From positions 1 to 16,449 of the forward strand of contig JAUVVS010000009.1 in assembly GCA_030604545.1 (NCBI GenBank): a DNA stretch of 16,449 nt, in the 5' to 3' direction. The translations under genes were made by a program, and so were the position numbers. The stretch's first letter is position 1. Each line of letters starts with the position of its first letter. Origin of the DNA: Deltaproteobacteria bacterium (GTDB taxonomy: Bacteria; Desulfobacterota; Desulfobacteria; Desulfobacterales; JAUVVS01). This document shows positions 1 through 7,037 of this stretch, in pieces. The notes below the pieces were generated by a model, which saw only the letters and a program-made list of their open reading frames with translations, was not told the DNA's origin and ran no database searches.

Positions 1-16
1 AGTTAATGGCTTCAAA

Positions 17-955
17 TTGGTTAGAATTATTTTTACCATAAAAAGCACAAGAATAATTATTAAGGGACTGATTGCCATTTCACTTATCATCCTTGGTATT
101 TCAATACCGGTGAAGGGGCAATCAGCCTCCAGGAATGTGATTGATCAGTTGGGAAGACAAGTTACTTTGCCATATGATCCGCAGCGAGTTGTGGCGCTTG
201 CACCCAGTATTACGGAAATCATTTTTGCCTTGGAACAGGAACATCGCTTAAAGGGCGTGACCCGATTTAGTGACTTCCCGCCTGAGGCCGCAAAACTTCC
301 TAAGGTGGGTTCATATGTGCATCTTGATCTGGAGAGGATTGTGGCCTTAAAACCAGACCTTTGTATCGCTATTAAGGACGGAAATCCCAGGGAAGTGGCA
401 AATCTATTGGAATCTTATAATATTCCGGTCTATGCCGTCGATCCTATCAATTGGTCCGGTATAATCGAAACGGTTCTGGAAATCGGCCGGCTGCTGAATT
501 CCGAAGAAAAGGCGAAAATTCTGGCACAGAATATGCGTTCCCGAATTCGGAGGGTAAAGTCTTTGGTTAAAAAAGCAGACTATAGGCCTCGAGTCTTTTT
601 TCAGATCGGAATTTCACCCATCGTGTCGGTAGGAACAGGCACTTTTATCCACGAACTCATCGTTCTTGCGGGAGGAAGAAATCTTGCTGTAGGGGCTTTT
701 CAGTATCCACGATTTTCTCGCGAGCAGGTCTTAGAACTCTCTCCTGAAGTCATCATCATCACTTCCATGGTAAAGACCGACGCCTTTGAGTGTATGAAAT
801 CTGAATGGAATCTCTGGACCAACATTCCAGCAGTCAAAAATCAACGTATTCATTGCCTGGACTCGGCTATTTTTAACCGCCCCACTCCTCGCCTTGTAAA
901 AGGTCTTGAACAACTGGCACGGGTAATTCATCCTGAACTCTTTGAGGGCGAGTAG
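17..955 (+). CDS. btuF: BtuF-like cobalamin/corrinoid-binding ABC transporter protein
   Basis: Probable substrate-binding protein of a vitamin B12 importer. It would capture cobalamin or cobinamide outside the inner membrane and deliver it to the BtuCD pair encoded just downstream. The N-terminus has basic residues and then a hydrophobic stretch (about residues 14-34) like a signal peptide. The mature part opens with the family-typical D-x-LGR-x-V-x-LP and RVVALAPSITEIIFAL segments, followed by a two-lobed fold around a central helix, as in TroA/BtuF-type proteins. Length (312) is near normal. The start is uncertain: TTG at 17 is the first in-frame start codon, but the frame is open to the window edge, so the true start may lie outside. 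It ends in TAG with TGA as the very next codon, and it overlaps btuC. Substrate is inferred from context; a siderophore-binding relative is the alternative. Confidence 0.85.
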   Translation: MVRIIFTIKSTRIIIKGLIAISLIILGISIPVKGQSASRNVIDQLGRQVTLPYDPQRVVALAPSITEIIFALEQEHRLKGVTRFSDFPPEAAKLPKVGSYVHLDLERIVALKPDLCIAIKDGNPREVANLLESYNIPVYAVDPINWSGIIETVLEIGRLLNSEEKAKILAQNMRSRIRRVKSLVKKADYRPRVFFQIGISPIVSVGTGTFIHELIVLAGGRNLAVGAFQYPRFSREQVLELSPEVIIITSMVKTDAFECMKSEWNLWTNIPAVKNQRIHCLDSAIFNRPTPRLVKGLEQLARVIHPELFEGE

Positions 956-1965
956 TGAATTTAAAGACACCGTTTCTTATAAAACGCCTTTTGGCTGTTT
1001 CATTTCTGTTTTTGCTACTGATCTTTGTGGCCATGTTTCTAGGGCTTTCTTTGGGATCTACGAAAACCGGCTTAAATGAAGTCTTAAAATCCTTGCTTAG
1101 AAGGGAAGAAGCTGATCCGGTTCTTAATACAATCATCTGGAATATTCGCTTTCCTCGTGTGCTCCTGGCAGCCCTTGTAGGAGCAACCCTTTCACTGGGG
1201 GGGCTTGTTTTTCAGGCTTTGCTTCGAAATCCTCTGGCAGAGCCGTATATTCTTGGAATTTCAGGCGGATCCGCAATTGGCGCAATAATAGGCATCCTGA
1301 TGGGGCTTTCGCGTTTTCCGGGAGTTAGCTTTATTTCTTTTATGGGAAGTATTGCAACACTTCTTCTGATCCTTGTCATGTCTTCAGGCCAATCGATTCT
1401 AAAAAAAGATTCACTGCTCCTATCCGGTGTAATGATCAATGCTTTTTGTTCTGCAATAATCATGTTTCTTATTTCAATGACCCAGGACTACCGACTACAT
1501 AATATCATTTTTTGGCTCATGGGAGATCTGTCCATGGCCACTATCCGACAGGCAGTCATTCTCACTGCTATGCTTTTCCCGTGTTATATTCTGATTTTCT
1601 GGCTTTCTCATTCCATGAATCTGCTTCTCATGGGCAAGGAAATGGCCCAAACCATGGGAGTAAACATAAAAGCCGTGACTGTGACTCTTCTTCTCACCAC
1701 TTCATTTATGGTGAGCGCCACAGTAAGTCACTGCGGCCTTATTGGGTTTGTTGGCCTTGTTATGCCGCATCTTCTCAGGCTTCTCTTCGGCCCTGATCAC
1801 CGCGTGCTCGTTCCGGCATGTGTGATGGGAGGAGGAGCTTATATGGTTTTATGTGATCTTCTGGCAAGAACTCTTCCGGAACAGGGCGAGATGCCTGCAG
1901 GTGTTATTACTGCCATAATTGGCGCCCCTCTTTTTATTTTTTTGTTGAAAAGATCTAGGCAATGA
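955..1965 (+). CDS. btuC: FecCD/BtuC-family ABC transporter permease
   Basis: Inner-membrane permease of the corrinoid importer, expected to act as a homodimer with two BtuD subunits. The 336-residue protein is very hydrophobic, with about nine to ten membrane segments. It has the family motif region RFPRVLLAALVGATLSLGG (about 61-79), LRNPLAEPYILGISGGSA (about 90-107) and the cytoplasmic coupling segment near CGLIGFVGLVMPHLLR (about 260-275). The GTG start at 955 overlaps the btuF TAG by one base, and its stop overlaps the btuD ATG, so the three genes are translationally coupled. Specificity for B12 rather than an iron chelate is inferred from the following cobU, cobS and cbiR. Confidence 0.9.
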   Translation: MNLKTPFLIKRLLAVSFLFLLLIFVAMFLGLSLGSTKTGLNEVLKSLLRREEADPVLNTIIWNIRFPRVLLAALVGATLSLGGLVFQALLRNPLAEPYILGISGGSAIGAIIGILMGLSRFPGVSFISFMGSIATLLLILVMSSGQSILKKDSLLLSGVMINAFCSAIIMFLISMTQDYRLHNIIFWLMGDLSMATIRQAVILTAMLFPCYILIFWLSHSMNLLLMGKEMAQTMGVNIKAVTVTLLLTTSFMVSATVSHCGLIGFVGLVMPHLLRLLFGPDHRVLVPACVMGGGAYMVLCDLLARTLPEQGEMPAGVITAIIGAPLFIFLLKRSRQ

Positions 1966-2765
1966 AATTTGCAATTGAAGTAAAGAACCTGAGTCATTCT
2001 TACGGGAATCGCACAGTTTTAAAAAACCTTTCCTTTCCCATTTCAATGGGTGATTTTTTCATTATCATTGGCCCCAACGGTTCCGGAAAAACCACATTGA
2101 TGAAGACAATCTCTGGAATCGAAAAGCTTCAGAAAGGTCAATTGGTAATCTTAGATCGTCCTCTTCAAAATTATACCAGAAAGGCTTTAGCTAAGATCAT
2201 TGCTTTTGTACCTCAGATGATTTCGGTAGATTTCCCATTTACAGTGAGTGAAGTGGTTCTCATGGGCCGTTCCCCTCATCTTGGAATATTGGGATTGGAA
2301 CAGAAAAAAGATTTGGAAATTGCCAACCAGGCCATGACCTTTACCGGTGTTGAACATCTGTCGAAACGTAGGCTTGACCAATTGAGTGGGGGAGAGCTGC
2401 AAAGGGTTTTCATCACCAGAGCCATATGCCAGGAGTCACAAATAATCCTTCTTGATGAACCTACTGCATCACTGGACCTCGCTCATCAAGTGCGTGTGAT
2501 GGATTTGATGGAAAAGCTGAAGGAAGAAAAGAAAATTGCCGTTGTAATGGTATCACACGATGTAAATCTTGCAGCTATGTATGGCGACTGTTTGCTTCTT
2601 CTTAAAGAGGGGCAAATTGTGAGCATGGGAAAACCTGGCGCTGTTCTTACTTACAAGACACTGGAAAAGGCCTATGACTGTATGCTGTTGGTGGACGAAA
2701 GCCCGCTTGGTAAATTTCCACAGGTCACTCTAGTACCCCAGAAACTCAAGACACCTCGCAAATAA
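1962..2765 (+). CDS. btuD: BtuD-like ABC transporter ATP-binding protein
   Basis: ATPase that powers corrinoid import through the BtuC permease. All expected motifs are visible: Walker A GPNGSGKTT (37-45), Q-loop Gln85, signature LSGGELQR (141-148), Walker B IILLDE (161-166) and switch His199 in VSHD. The length of 267 residues is normal for FecE/BtuD ATPases. The ATG lies in an ATGA overlap with the btuC stop. It is the third gene of the btuFCD unit; cobU begins 67 bp further on. A siderophore system cannot be excluded from this protein alone. Confidence 0.92.
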   Translation: MKFAIEVKNLSHSYGNRTVLKNLSFPISMGDFFIIIGPNGSGKTTLMKTISGIEKLQKGQLVILDRPLQNYTRKALAKIIAFVPQMISVDFPFTVSEVVLMGRSPHLGILGLEQKKDLEIANQAMTFTGVEHLSKRRLDQLSGGELQRVFITRAICQESQIILLDEPTASLDLAHQVRVMDLMEKLKEEKKIAVVMVSHDVNLAAMYGDCLLLLKEGQIVSMGKPGAVLTYKTLEKAYDCMLLVDESPLGKFPQVTLVPQKLKTPRK

Positions 2766-2819
2766 GGAAAAGGTTTGCCATAGCTTCGATGTTCAACAAA
2801 CTAAGGATTAACTCTTGCT

Positions 2820-2825
2820 AAGGAG
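2820..2825 (+). promoter_or_regulatory. Ribosome binding site that fixes the cobU start
   Basis: AAGGAG lies seven bases before the GTG at 2833, an ideal spacing. The in-frame TTG at 2815 lies upstream of this site and would add six residues not needed by the family, so GTG 2833 is preferred. Confidence 0.8.
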
Positions 2826-2832
2826 TATTAGC

Positions 2833-3354
2833 GTGAAAGAAACAATACTAGTTATTGGAGGATGCAGGAGCGGTAAGAGCCGCCATGCACTTGAAATGGC
2901 AGAGAAGATTTCCGGGAAGAAAAAAATCTTTATCGCAACATGCGTGCCCAATGATGATGAAATGAAACAAAGGGTTGCACGCCATCAAAAGGATAGAGGC
3001 CACAGTTGGACAACTGTTGAAATTCCGGTCTTGGTTCCTGAAGCAATTGTTGAATACAGCCAAAAAGCGGATGTAATCCTTGTTGACTGTCTTACCCTCT
3101 GGATAAACAACCTTCTTATAGAAATAAATGATCAGGGAAAAATTACTAAACACATCCAGGAGCTTACACAAGCACTTAAAAAAGCTCAATGCCCGGTTAT
3201 CTTGGTTTCAAATGAAGTTGGAACAGGTATTGTCCCTGATAACAAACTTGCAAGATTGTTTAGAGATACTGCTGGATTTGTTAACCAGAACGTTGCAAAA
3301 TGCGCGGTCAGGGTGATATGGATGGTTGCCGGTATCCCCGTGCAGATAAAATAA
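2833..3354 (+). CDS. cobU: Adenosylcobinamide kinase / adenosylcobinamide-phosphate guanylyltransferase
   Basis: Bifunctional enzyme of the nucleotide-loop branch of cobamide synthesis: it phosphorylates adenosylcobinamide and transfers GMP from GTP to form AdoCbi-GDP. The P-loop GGCRSGKS lies at residues 9-16. The family segments VDCLTLWINNLL and VSNEVGTGIVPDNKLARLFRD follow, with the C-terminal GFVNQNVAK region. The length of 173 residues from the GTG start matches CobU/CobP. It sits between btuD and cobS, consistent with salvage of imported corrinoids; cobT and the corrin-ring genes are not in the window. Confidence 0.95.
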   Translation: MKETILVIGGCRSGKSRHALEMAEKISGKKKIFIATCVPNDDEMKQRVARHQKDRGHSWTTVEIPVLVPEAIVEYSQKADVILVDCLTLWINNLLIEINDQGKITKHIQELTQALKKAQCPVILVSNEVGTGIVPDNKLARLFRDTAGFVNQNVAKCAVRVIWMVAGIPVQIK

Positions 3355-3372
3355 TAACGCTAAATCATAGCA

Positions 3373-4131
3373 ATGACACAAGATTGTGAAAACACGAAAA
3401 TGAAAAGTCTTATATCTGCTATACAATTTATAACAATCCTACCTTTAGGTAAACCGGGAACATTTGATTCCAAAGGGATGGTCCCATTCTTCCCGGTTGT
3501 GGGTATTGTTTTGGGTGCGCTGGTTGCAGCCTTAGATTATGCTGTTTTGCGATTGTGGACCGAACCTGTTGCAGCCGTCTTGGATGTAATTTTTCTTGTT
3601 GTTTTAACCGGTGCTTTTCATCTGGATGGTTTAGGAGACACGGCAGATGGCCTTTTAGGGCATAGGACAAAGGAAAAAGCACTTGCCGTCATGAAAGACA
3701 GCAGAATCGGTGTGATGGGACTCATTGCCATTGTAACAGGATTATCAATCAAATGGGGCGGTATCATGAGTTTAGCTGCCCACCATCGGAGTCTGTTACT
3801 TGTTATTATTCCAGCCTATGCACGGGGGGGAATGATTTTCGGTATAAAGTTTCTCAAATACGGAAGGTCTTCAGACGGCATTGGACACCCCCTTTTTTCT
3901 AATACCCTAAAGCTTTCAGCCTTTTGGGGATTGCTTATCCCTATACTTCTATCATTTTTTCTGGGGTGGAGAGGAATCTGGCTAAACTTAATTTTTGTTA
4001 TTATAACAGCATCTATCCTGTTATACTACAAAAAGCGGATTGGATGTATTACCGGCGACATGTTGGGAGCAATGACCGAAATTACAGAACCAGTGCTTTT
4101 TTTACTGGTCTCAATAGGAATGAACTTATAA
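3373..4131 (+). CDS. cobS: Adenosylcobinamide-GDP ribazoletransferase (cobalamin synthase)
   Basis: Membrane enzyme that joins AdoCbi-GDP to alpha-ribazole (or its phosphate), the final assembly step of the cobamide lower loop. The signature FHLDGLGDTADG (residues 82-93) is intact, followed by KDSRIGVMG, and several hydrophobic helices cover the C-terminal half. The length (252) is normal. ATG 3373 gives MTQDCENTK before the conserved region. ATG 3400 gives the more usual N-terminus MKSLISAIQFITILPLG. Neither has a strong ribosome site, so the start is uncertain by nine codons. It starts 18 bp after cobU, in the same operon. Confidence 0.94.
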   Translation: MTQDCENTKMKSLISAIQFITILPLGKPGTFDSKGMVPFFPVVGIVLGALVAALDYAVLRLWTEPVAAVLDVIFLVVLTGAFHLDGLGDTADGLLGHRTKEKALAVMKDSRIGVMGLIAIVTGLSIKWGGIMSLAAHHRSLLLVIIPAYARGGMIFGIKFLKYGRSSDGIGHPLFSNTLKLSAFWGLLIPILLSFFLGWRGIWLNLIFVIITASILLYYKKRIGCITGDMLGAMTEITEPVLFLLVSIGMNL

Positions 4132-4228
4132 ATAGATTTTGTGCTTTTTGTGACAAGAAATTATCCAATTTTAAATTTTAGATTTTGGAATTCGGATTTA
4201 ATGTATACTATCAAATTTATAAAAAATA

Positions 4229-4333
4229 GAGCGAAGCGACTTCCATAAATCTAAAATCATCAATCTGCAATCTACAATCCCTGGGTTCCCCGACAAATCG
4301 GGATTTTCGCTTCGCTCCAACCGGCTTGTCCGG
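4229..4333. repeat. Inverted-repeat block between cobS and cbiR
   Basis: The cobS-cbiR gap carries a perfect 11-bp inverted pair, GAGCGAAGCGA (4229-4239) and TCGCTTCGCTC (4307-4317). It also holds a small nested hairpin CCCGA-CAAA-TCGGG (4289-4302) and CCGG-CTTGT-CCGG (4321-4333). The surrounding text (TCTAAAATCATCAATCTGCA) has the look of a dispersed intergenic repeat. It may be a transcript-end or folding element; there is no clean T-tract for an intrinsic terminator. Confidence 0.6.
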
Positions 4334-4346
4334 GTTGAGCATCACT

Positions 4347-5141
4347 ATGTATCCTTCTCTTCCTAAATCATACAAAGGCCTATATCCATTTAAGCTCGGC
4401 ACCACATCTTACATATATCCAGACTACATTATTCCCAACGTAAAAATGCTGGCACCTTATCTGGATGAGATCGAACTTGTGCTCTTTGAAAGTTCATCTG
4501 ATAGTCTGCCATCAAAAGAGGAAATAAAAGGTCTTTCCCTGATGGCAAATGAATTCGACATTTCCTATAATATTCATTTGCCAACAGATATTTCATTAAG
4601 TGATCCTGATCCGTTAATACGACGTAATGTGTTGGAAACAATAAAAAATGTAATAGACCTTACCTCCCCCCTGTCGCCCACCACTTATACATTACACCTT
4701 TCCTACAATGAAACTTTATTTAAAAAAGAAAATGTTAAAAATTGGCAGGAGATCGTCTACAAAAGCATGAGGCAATTACTTGCCTCGGGAATAAAGAGCA
4801 AAATCATTTCAATTGAAACCCTTGCATATCCCTTTGAATGGGTAGAGAAAATTATAACTGATTTAAATCTTTCATTTTGTATTGATATAGGCCACCTTAT
4901 CAAACATGGATTTGAGCTTGAAACGGTTTTCAACAAATTTTTCAAAGTAACCCCGATTATCCATCTTCATGGAGTTGAAAACCATCATGATCACTTATCA
5001 TTAGACCGACTACCAAAAAAGAAGATAGAACCCGTTATCAGGATACTAAAAAGGTTTACCGGAGTTGTATCGTTGGAAGTCTTTTCATATGATCATTTAA
5101 ACGCGTCACTACTATTTCTGGAAAAGTGCTGGCAAAAATAA
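4347..5141 (+). CDS. cbiR: CbiR-like cobamide-remodelling phosphodiesterase (AP2Ec TIM barrel)
   Basis: Likely member of the AP-endonuclease-2 / sugar-phosphate-isomerase TIM-barrel superfamily. The CbiR branch cleaves the nucleotide loop of cobamides to yield cobinamide phosphate, so that a new lower ligand can be added. Visible supports are the N-terminal KLGTTSYIYPDYIIPNV segment and metal-ligand-type residues on successive strands: His77 in NIHLP, His117 in LHLS, Glu157 in IETLAYP, Asp180/His183 in CIDIGHL, His206/His208 in IHLHG, and the NHHDH cluster near 212-216. The 264-residue length fits. ATG 4347 is preferred over the in-frame TTG 4326, which lies in repeat DNA. Position after btuFCD-cobU-cobS supports the call. 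A generic TIM-barrel phosphoesterase is the alternative. Confidence 0.82.
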   Translation: MYPSLPKSYKGLYPFKLGTTSYIYPDYIIPNVKMLAPYLDEIELVLFESSSDSLPSKEEIKGLSLMANEFDISYNIHLPTDISLSDPDPLIRRNVLETIKNVIDLTSPLSPTTYTLHLSYNETLFKKENVKNWQEIVYKSMRQLLASGIKSKIISIETLAYPFEWVEKIITDLNLSFCIDIGHLIKHGFELETVFNKFFKVTPIIHLHGVENHHDHLSLDRLPKKKIEPVIRILKRFTGVVSLEVFSYDHLNASLLFLEKCWQK

Positions 5142-5295
5142 AAAAGAAATGTCCACCTAATTATATAATTCTTTTAATTCATTTATAATTTTTTTTTCTG
5201 GTAATATATTTTTAAATATTATAAGGTAGGTATTATAGAAGTATTAGTTGACATATTACTGTTGCAAAAAACCTTATGATGAAAGGAGACAGACT

Positions 5296-5712
5296 ATGAG
5301 TTCTTTACGACGCATGAAAAAACCGATCGCCGGTCTGGTAATTTTTACTCTAAGTGCCTTCACTATTATCTCAGTACCAGCCCATGCGGTAATGATAAAC
5401 ACGGCTGAAATCTTCAAACAGAATCAGCAGGATCTAGCACGTGAACGTATAAATATGTTCCTCGATCGTTCTGAAGTGCGCAAAAACTTGGAGACCTGGG
5501 GCGAGAATCCTAATGAAGCAAAGGCACGGGTAGACAGCCTCACGGACCAGGAAATTGCAGAAATCGCCACCCGGATCGATCAGCTGCCAGCAGGTGGTGG
5601 TGCTTTAGGCACAATACTTGGTTTAGCGGTGCTTGTGTTTATAGTATTACTGATAACAGACATTCTCGGTTTTACCGACATCTTCCCCTTCGTAAAAAAG
5701 GTCGATAAATAA
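5296..5712 (+). CDS. PA2779-family secreted membrane-anchored protein
   Basis: Small envelope protein of the PA2779 family; its biochemical role is unknown. Start ATG 5296 follows AAAGGAG with good spacing, so the 16 upstream in-frame codons are excluded. Of 138 residues, 1-31 form a signal peptide ending in AHA. The mature region starts MINTAEIFK, is rich in charged helical sequence (NQQDLARERINMFLDRSEV), and contains DSLTDQEIAEIATRIDQLP before a Gly-rich hinge (PAGGG). A hydrophobic segment at about 101-122 and a short lysine-containing tail complete it. The next gene is the usual partner, a PA2778-type peptidase, which strengthens the assignment. Confidence 0.85.
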   Translation: MSSLRRMKKPIAGLVIFTLSAFTIISVPAHAVMINTAEIFKQNQQDLARERINMFLDRSEVRKNLETWGENPNEAKARVDSLTDQEIAEIATRIDQLPAGGGALGTILGLAVLVFIVLLITDILGFTDIFPFVKKVDK

Positions 5713-5739
5713 TATCTGCACCTTGCTCCCGTGCGGTAA

Positions 5740-5775
5740 GTTCGGGAATGGCTTATAGATCCAATCCTCCCGAAC
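5740..5775. repeat. Hairpin between the PA2779- and PA2778-type genes
   Basis: Perfect 8-bp arms GTTCGGGA (5740-5747) and TCCCGAAC (5768-5775) enclose a 20-base loop. The arm is not followed by a T-run, so this is a possible attenuator or RNA-stability hairpin rather than a clear terminator. Confidence 0.5.
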
Positions 5776-5846
5776 ATCTTAAGATTGACCTGAAGAATTG
5801 AGTAAAACTTTAATGCATTCTATTACAGAACCTAAAATTTAGTTCC

Positions 5847-6809
5847 TTGCATTTTATATTTGGCAAATTGCGAAATGCCTTTATTCTGCTGCTTCTGAGT
5901 ATTTATCTAACACTTTCAGGATGCAGCGGTGTTTTGCTCCATAATTGGCCACAGTCTCATGAATACATTCCGGATCGGTATGTATTGAACTCGGTGCTGT
6001 TTTATCCCCAAAAAGCTTACCAATGCGGACCTGCAGCACTTGCCATGGCACTGGAATGGAGTGGTGTTCCATCCAATCCTGAAGTCTTGGTGCCCGAAGT
6101 ATTCACGCCGTCGCGCAAAGGCAGCCTACAATCGACGATGATCGCTGCATCCCGTCGGCACGGCAGGATCGCCTATTCAGTTTCCGGGCCGGATGCCCTG
6201 CTTGCAGAATTATCTGCCGGCCATCCTGTCATAGTGTTGCAGAATCTAGGCCTTTCATGGTTTCCTGCCTGGCATTATGCTGTGGTTATCGGATATGATC
6301 TTCCCAAAGCTGTGATAGTTCTACATTCTGGAATTACCCCCCGAAAGCAAATTCCCCTCAGGCTCTTTGAAAACACCTGGGCACGAAGTAATTACTGGGG
6401 ATTACTTGTGCTCCCGCCGTCACAGCTACCCGCCACGGCTACAGAACGTGAATATATTTCTGCTATACTTGGCCTTGAGAAAACGAGTCAATGGAAAGCG
6501 GCGGTCGAAGGCTATGAAACAGCCTTAAAACGCTGGCCTGATAGTTTGCTCGCGCACATCGGATTAGGCAACAGCTATTATGCACTAAGTGATTTCGAAT
6601 CTGCTGAAAAGATATTCCGTGATGCAACATGCCATTATCCAACTGAAGGATCGGTATTTAATAATCTGGCCCAAGTTCTATGGAAGCGGGGGAAAAATCA
6701 GGAAGCCTTAAAAGCAGCTTACAAAGCGGTGAAGCTTGGTGGGCCTCTGGCTAATATATATCAGAAAACCCTGGAGGAAATTCAGACTTGGAACTCTATG
6801 ATTAAATAA
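5847..6809 (+). CDS. PA2778-family C39-like cysteine peptidase lipoprotein with TPR-like tail
   Basis: Predicted envelope lipoprotein with a papain-like/C39 fold. The N-terminus is hydrophobic and ends in a lipobox, LSGC, with Cys26 as the lipidation site. The catalytic candidates are Cys60 in YQCGPAALAMALEW and His143 in WHYAVVIGYD. The acidic third residue usual in C39 domains is not obvious, as the expected site reads VLHSG. Residues about 195-310 resemble tetratricopeptide helices (LLAHIGLGNSYYALSDFESA, VFNNLAQVLWKRGKNQEALK). The start is weak: TTG 5847 is the first in-frame start and is needed for a full signal sequence, TTG 5868 also works, and neither has a clear ribosome site. The partnership with the upstream PA2779-type gene is characteristic; the substrate is unknown. 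Confidence 0.83.
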   Translation: MHFIFGKLRNAFILLLLSIYLTLSGCSGVLLHNWPQSHEYIPDRYVLNSVLFYPQKAYQCGPAALAMALEWSGVPSNPEVLVPEVFTPSRKGSLQSTMIAASRRHGRIAYSVSGPDALLAELSAGHPVIVLQNLGLSWFPAWHYAVVIGYDLPKAVIVLHSGITPRKQIPLRLFENTWARSNYWGLLVLPPSQLPATATEREYISAILGLEKTSQWKAAVEGYETALKRWPDSLLAHIGLGNSYYALSDFESAEKIFRDATCHYPTEGSVFNNLAQVLWKRGKNQEALKAAYKAVKLGGPLANIYQKTLEEIQTWNSMIK

Positions 6810-6834
6810 TTTCTTTATGCCGCACCAGGGCGGG

Positions 6835-6860
6835 CCTGTTATCCTGTCAAATATTTTTCC
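6835..6860. repeat. Dispersed repeat copy A (CCTGTTATCCTGTC...TTTTTCC)
   Basis: This 26-base stretch matches 11674-11700 with one mismatch and one single-base gap. It is a partial copy of the repeat that also sits between the [2Fe-2S] and FAD/NAD subunit genes. Confidence 0.65.
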
Positions 6861-6959
6861 TCCGGTGAACTATAACTTTAAAATAATGTGTATTCAAAGG
6901 CAAAAGCACAACAAATCAGTTGACCATATATAAGGAGAAGTCAATTTCTTGTTTGACTC

Positions 6960-6991
6960 ACGATTCTCTTTTTGCCATATTCTAGAATCGT
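6960..6991. repeat. Hairpin upstream of glnS
   Basis: Perfect 8-bp arms ACGATTCT (6960-6967) and AGAATCGT (6984-6991) enclose a 16-base T-rich loop. It lies 46 bases before the chosen glnS start and would fall in the leader if the promoter is upstream; no T-box motif was seen. Confidence 0.45.
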
Positions 6992-7037
6992 TGATGCAAA
7001 ATGGACCAGAAAGAAAAAAATGAAGGGAATCACGAAT

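Noticed and set aside
1..16. Cobalamin riboswitch ahead of btuF
   Set aside because: Only 16 bases precede the first possible start; any riboswitch would lie outside the window.
5248..5280. Promoter TTGACA / TATGAT before the PA2779-type gene
   Set aside because: The boxes are 21 bases apart, too far for a standard housekeeping promoter, so it was not listed as a feature.
6928..7024. Small TTG-started leader ORF (24 codons) with AAGGAG upstream of glnS
   Set aside because: Spacing is long, the frame has no recognisable features and it is closed just before the glnS start; chance is likely.
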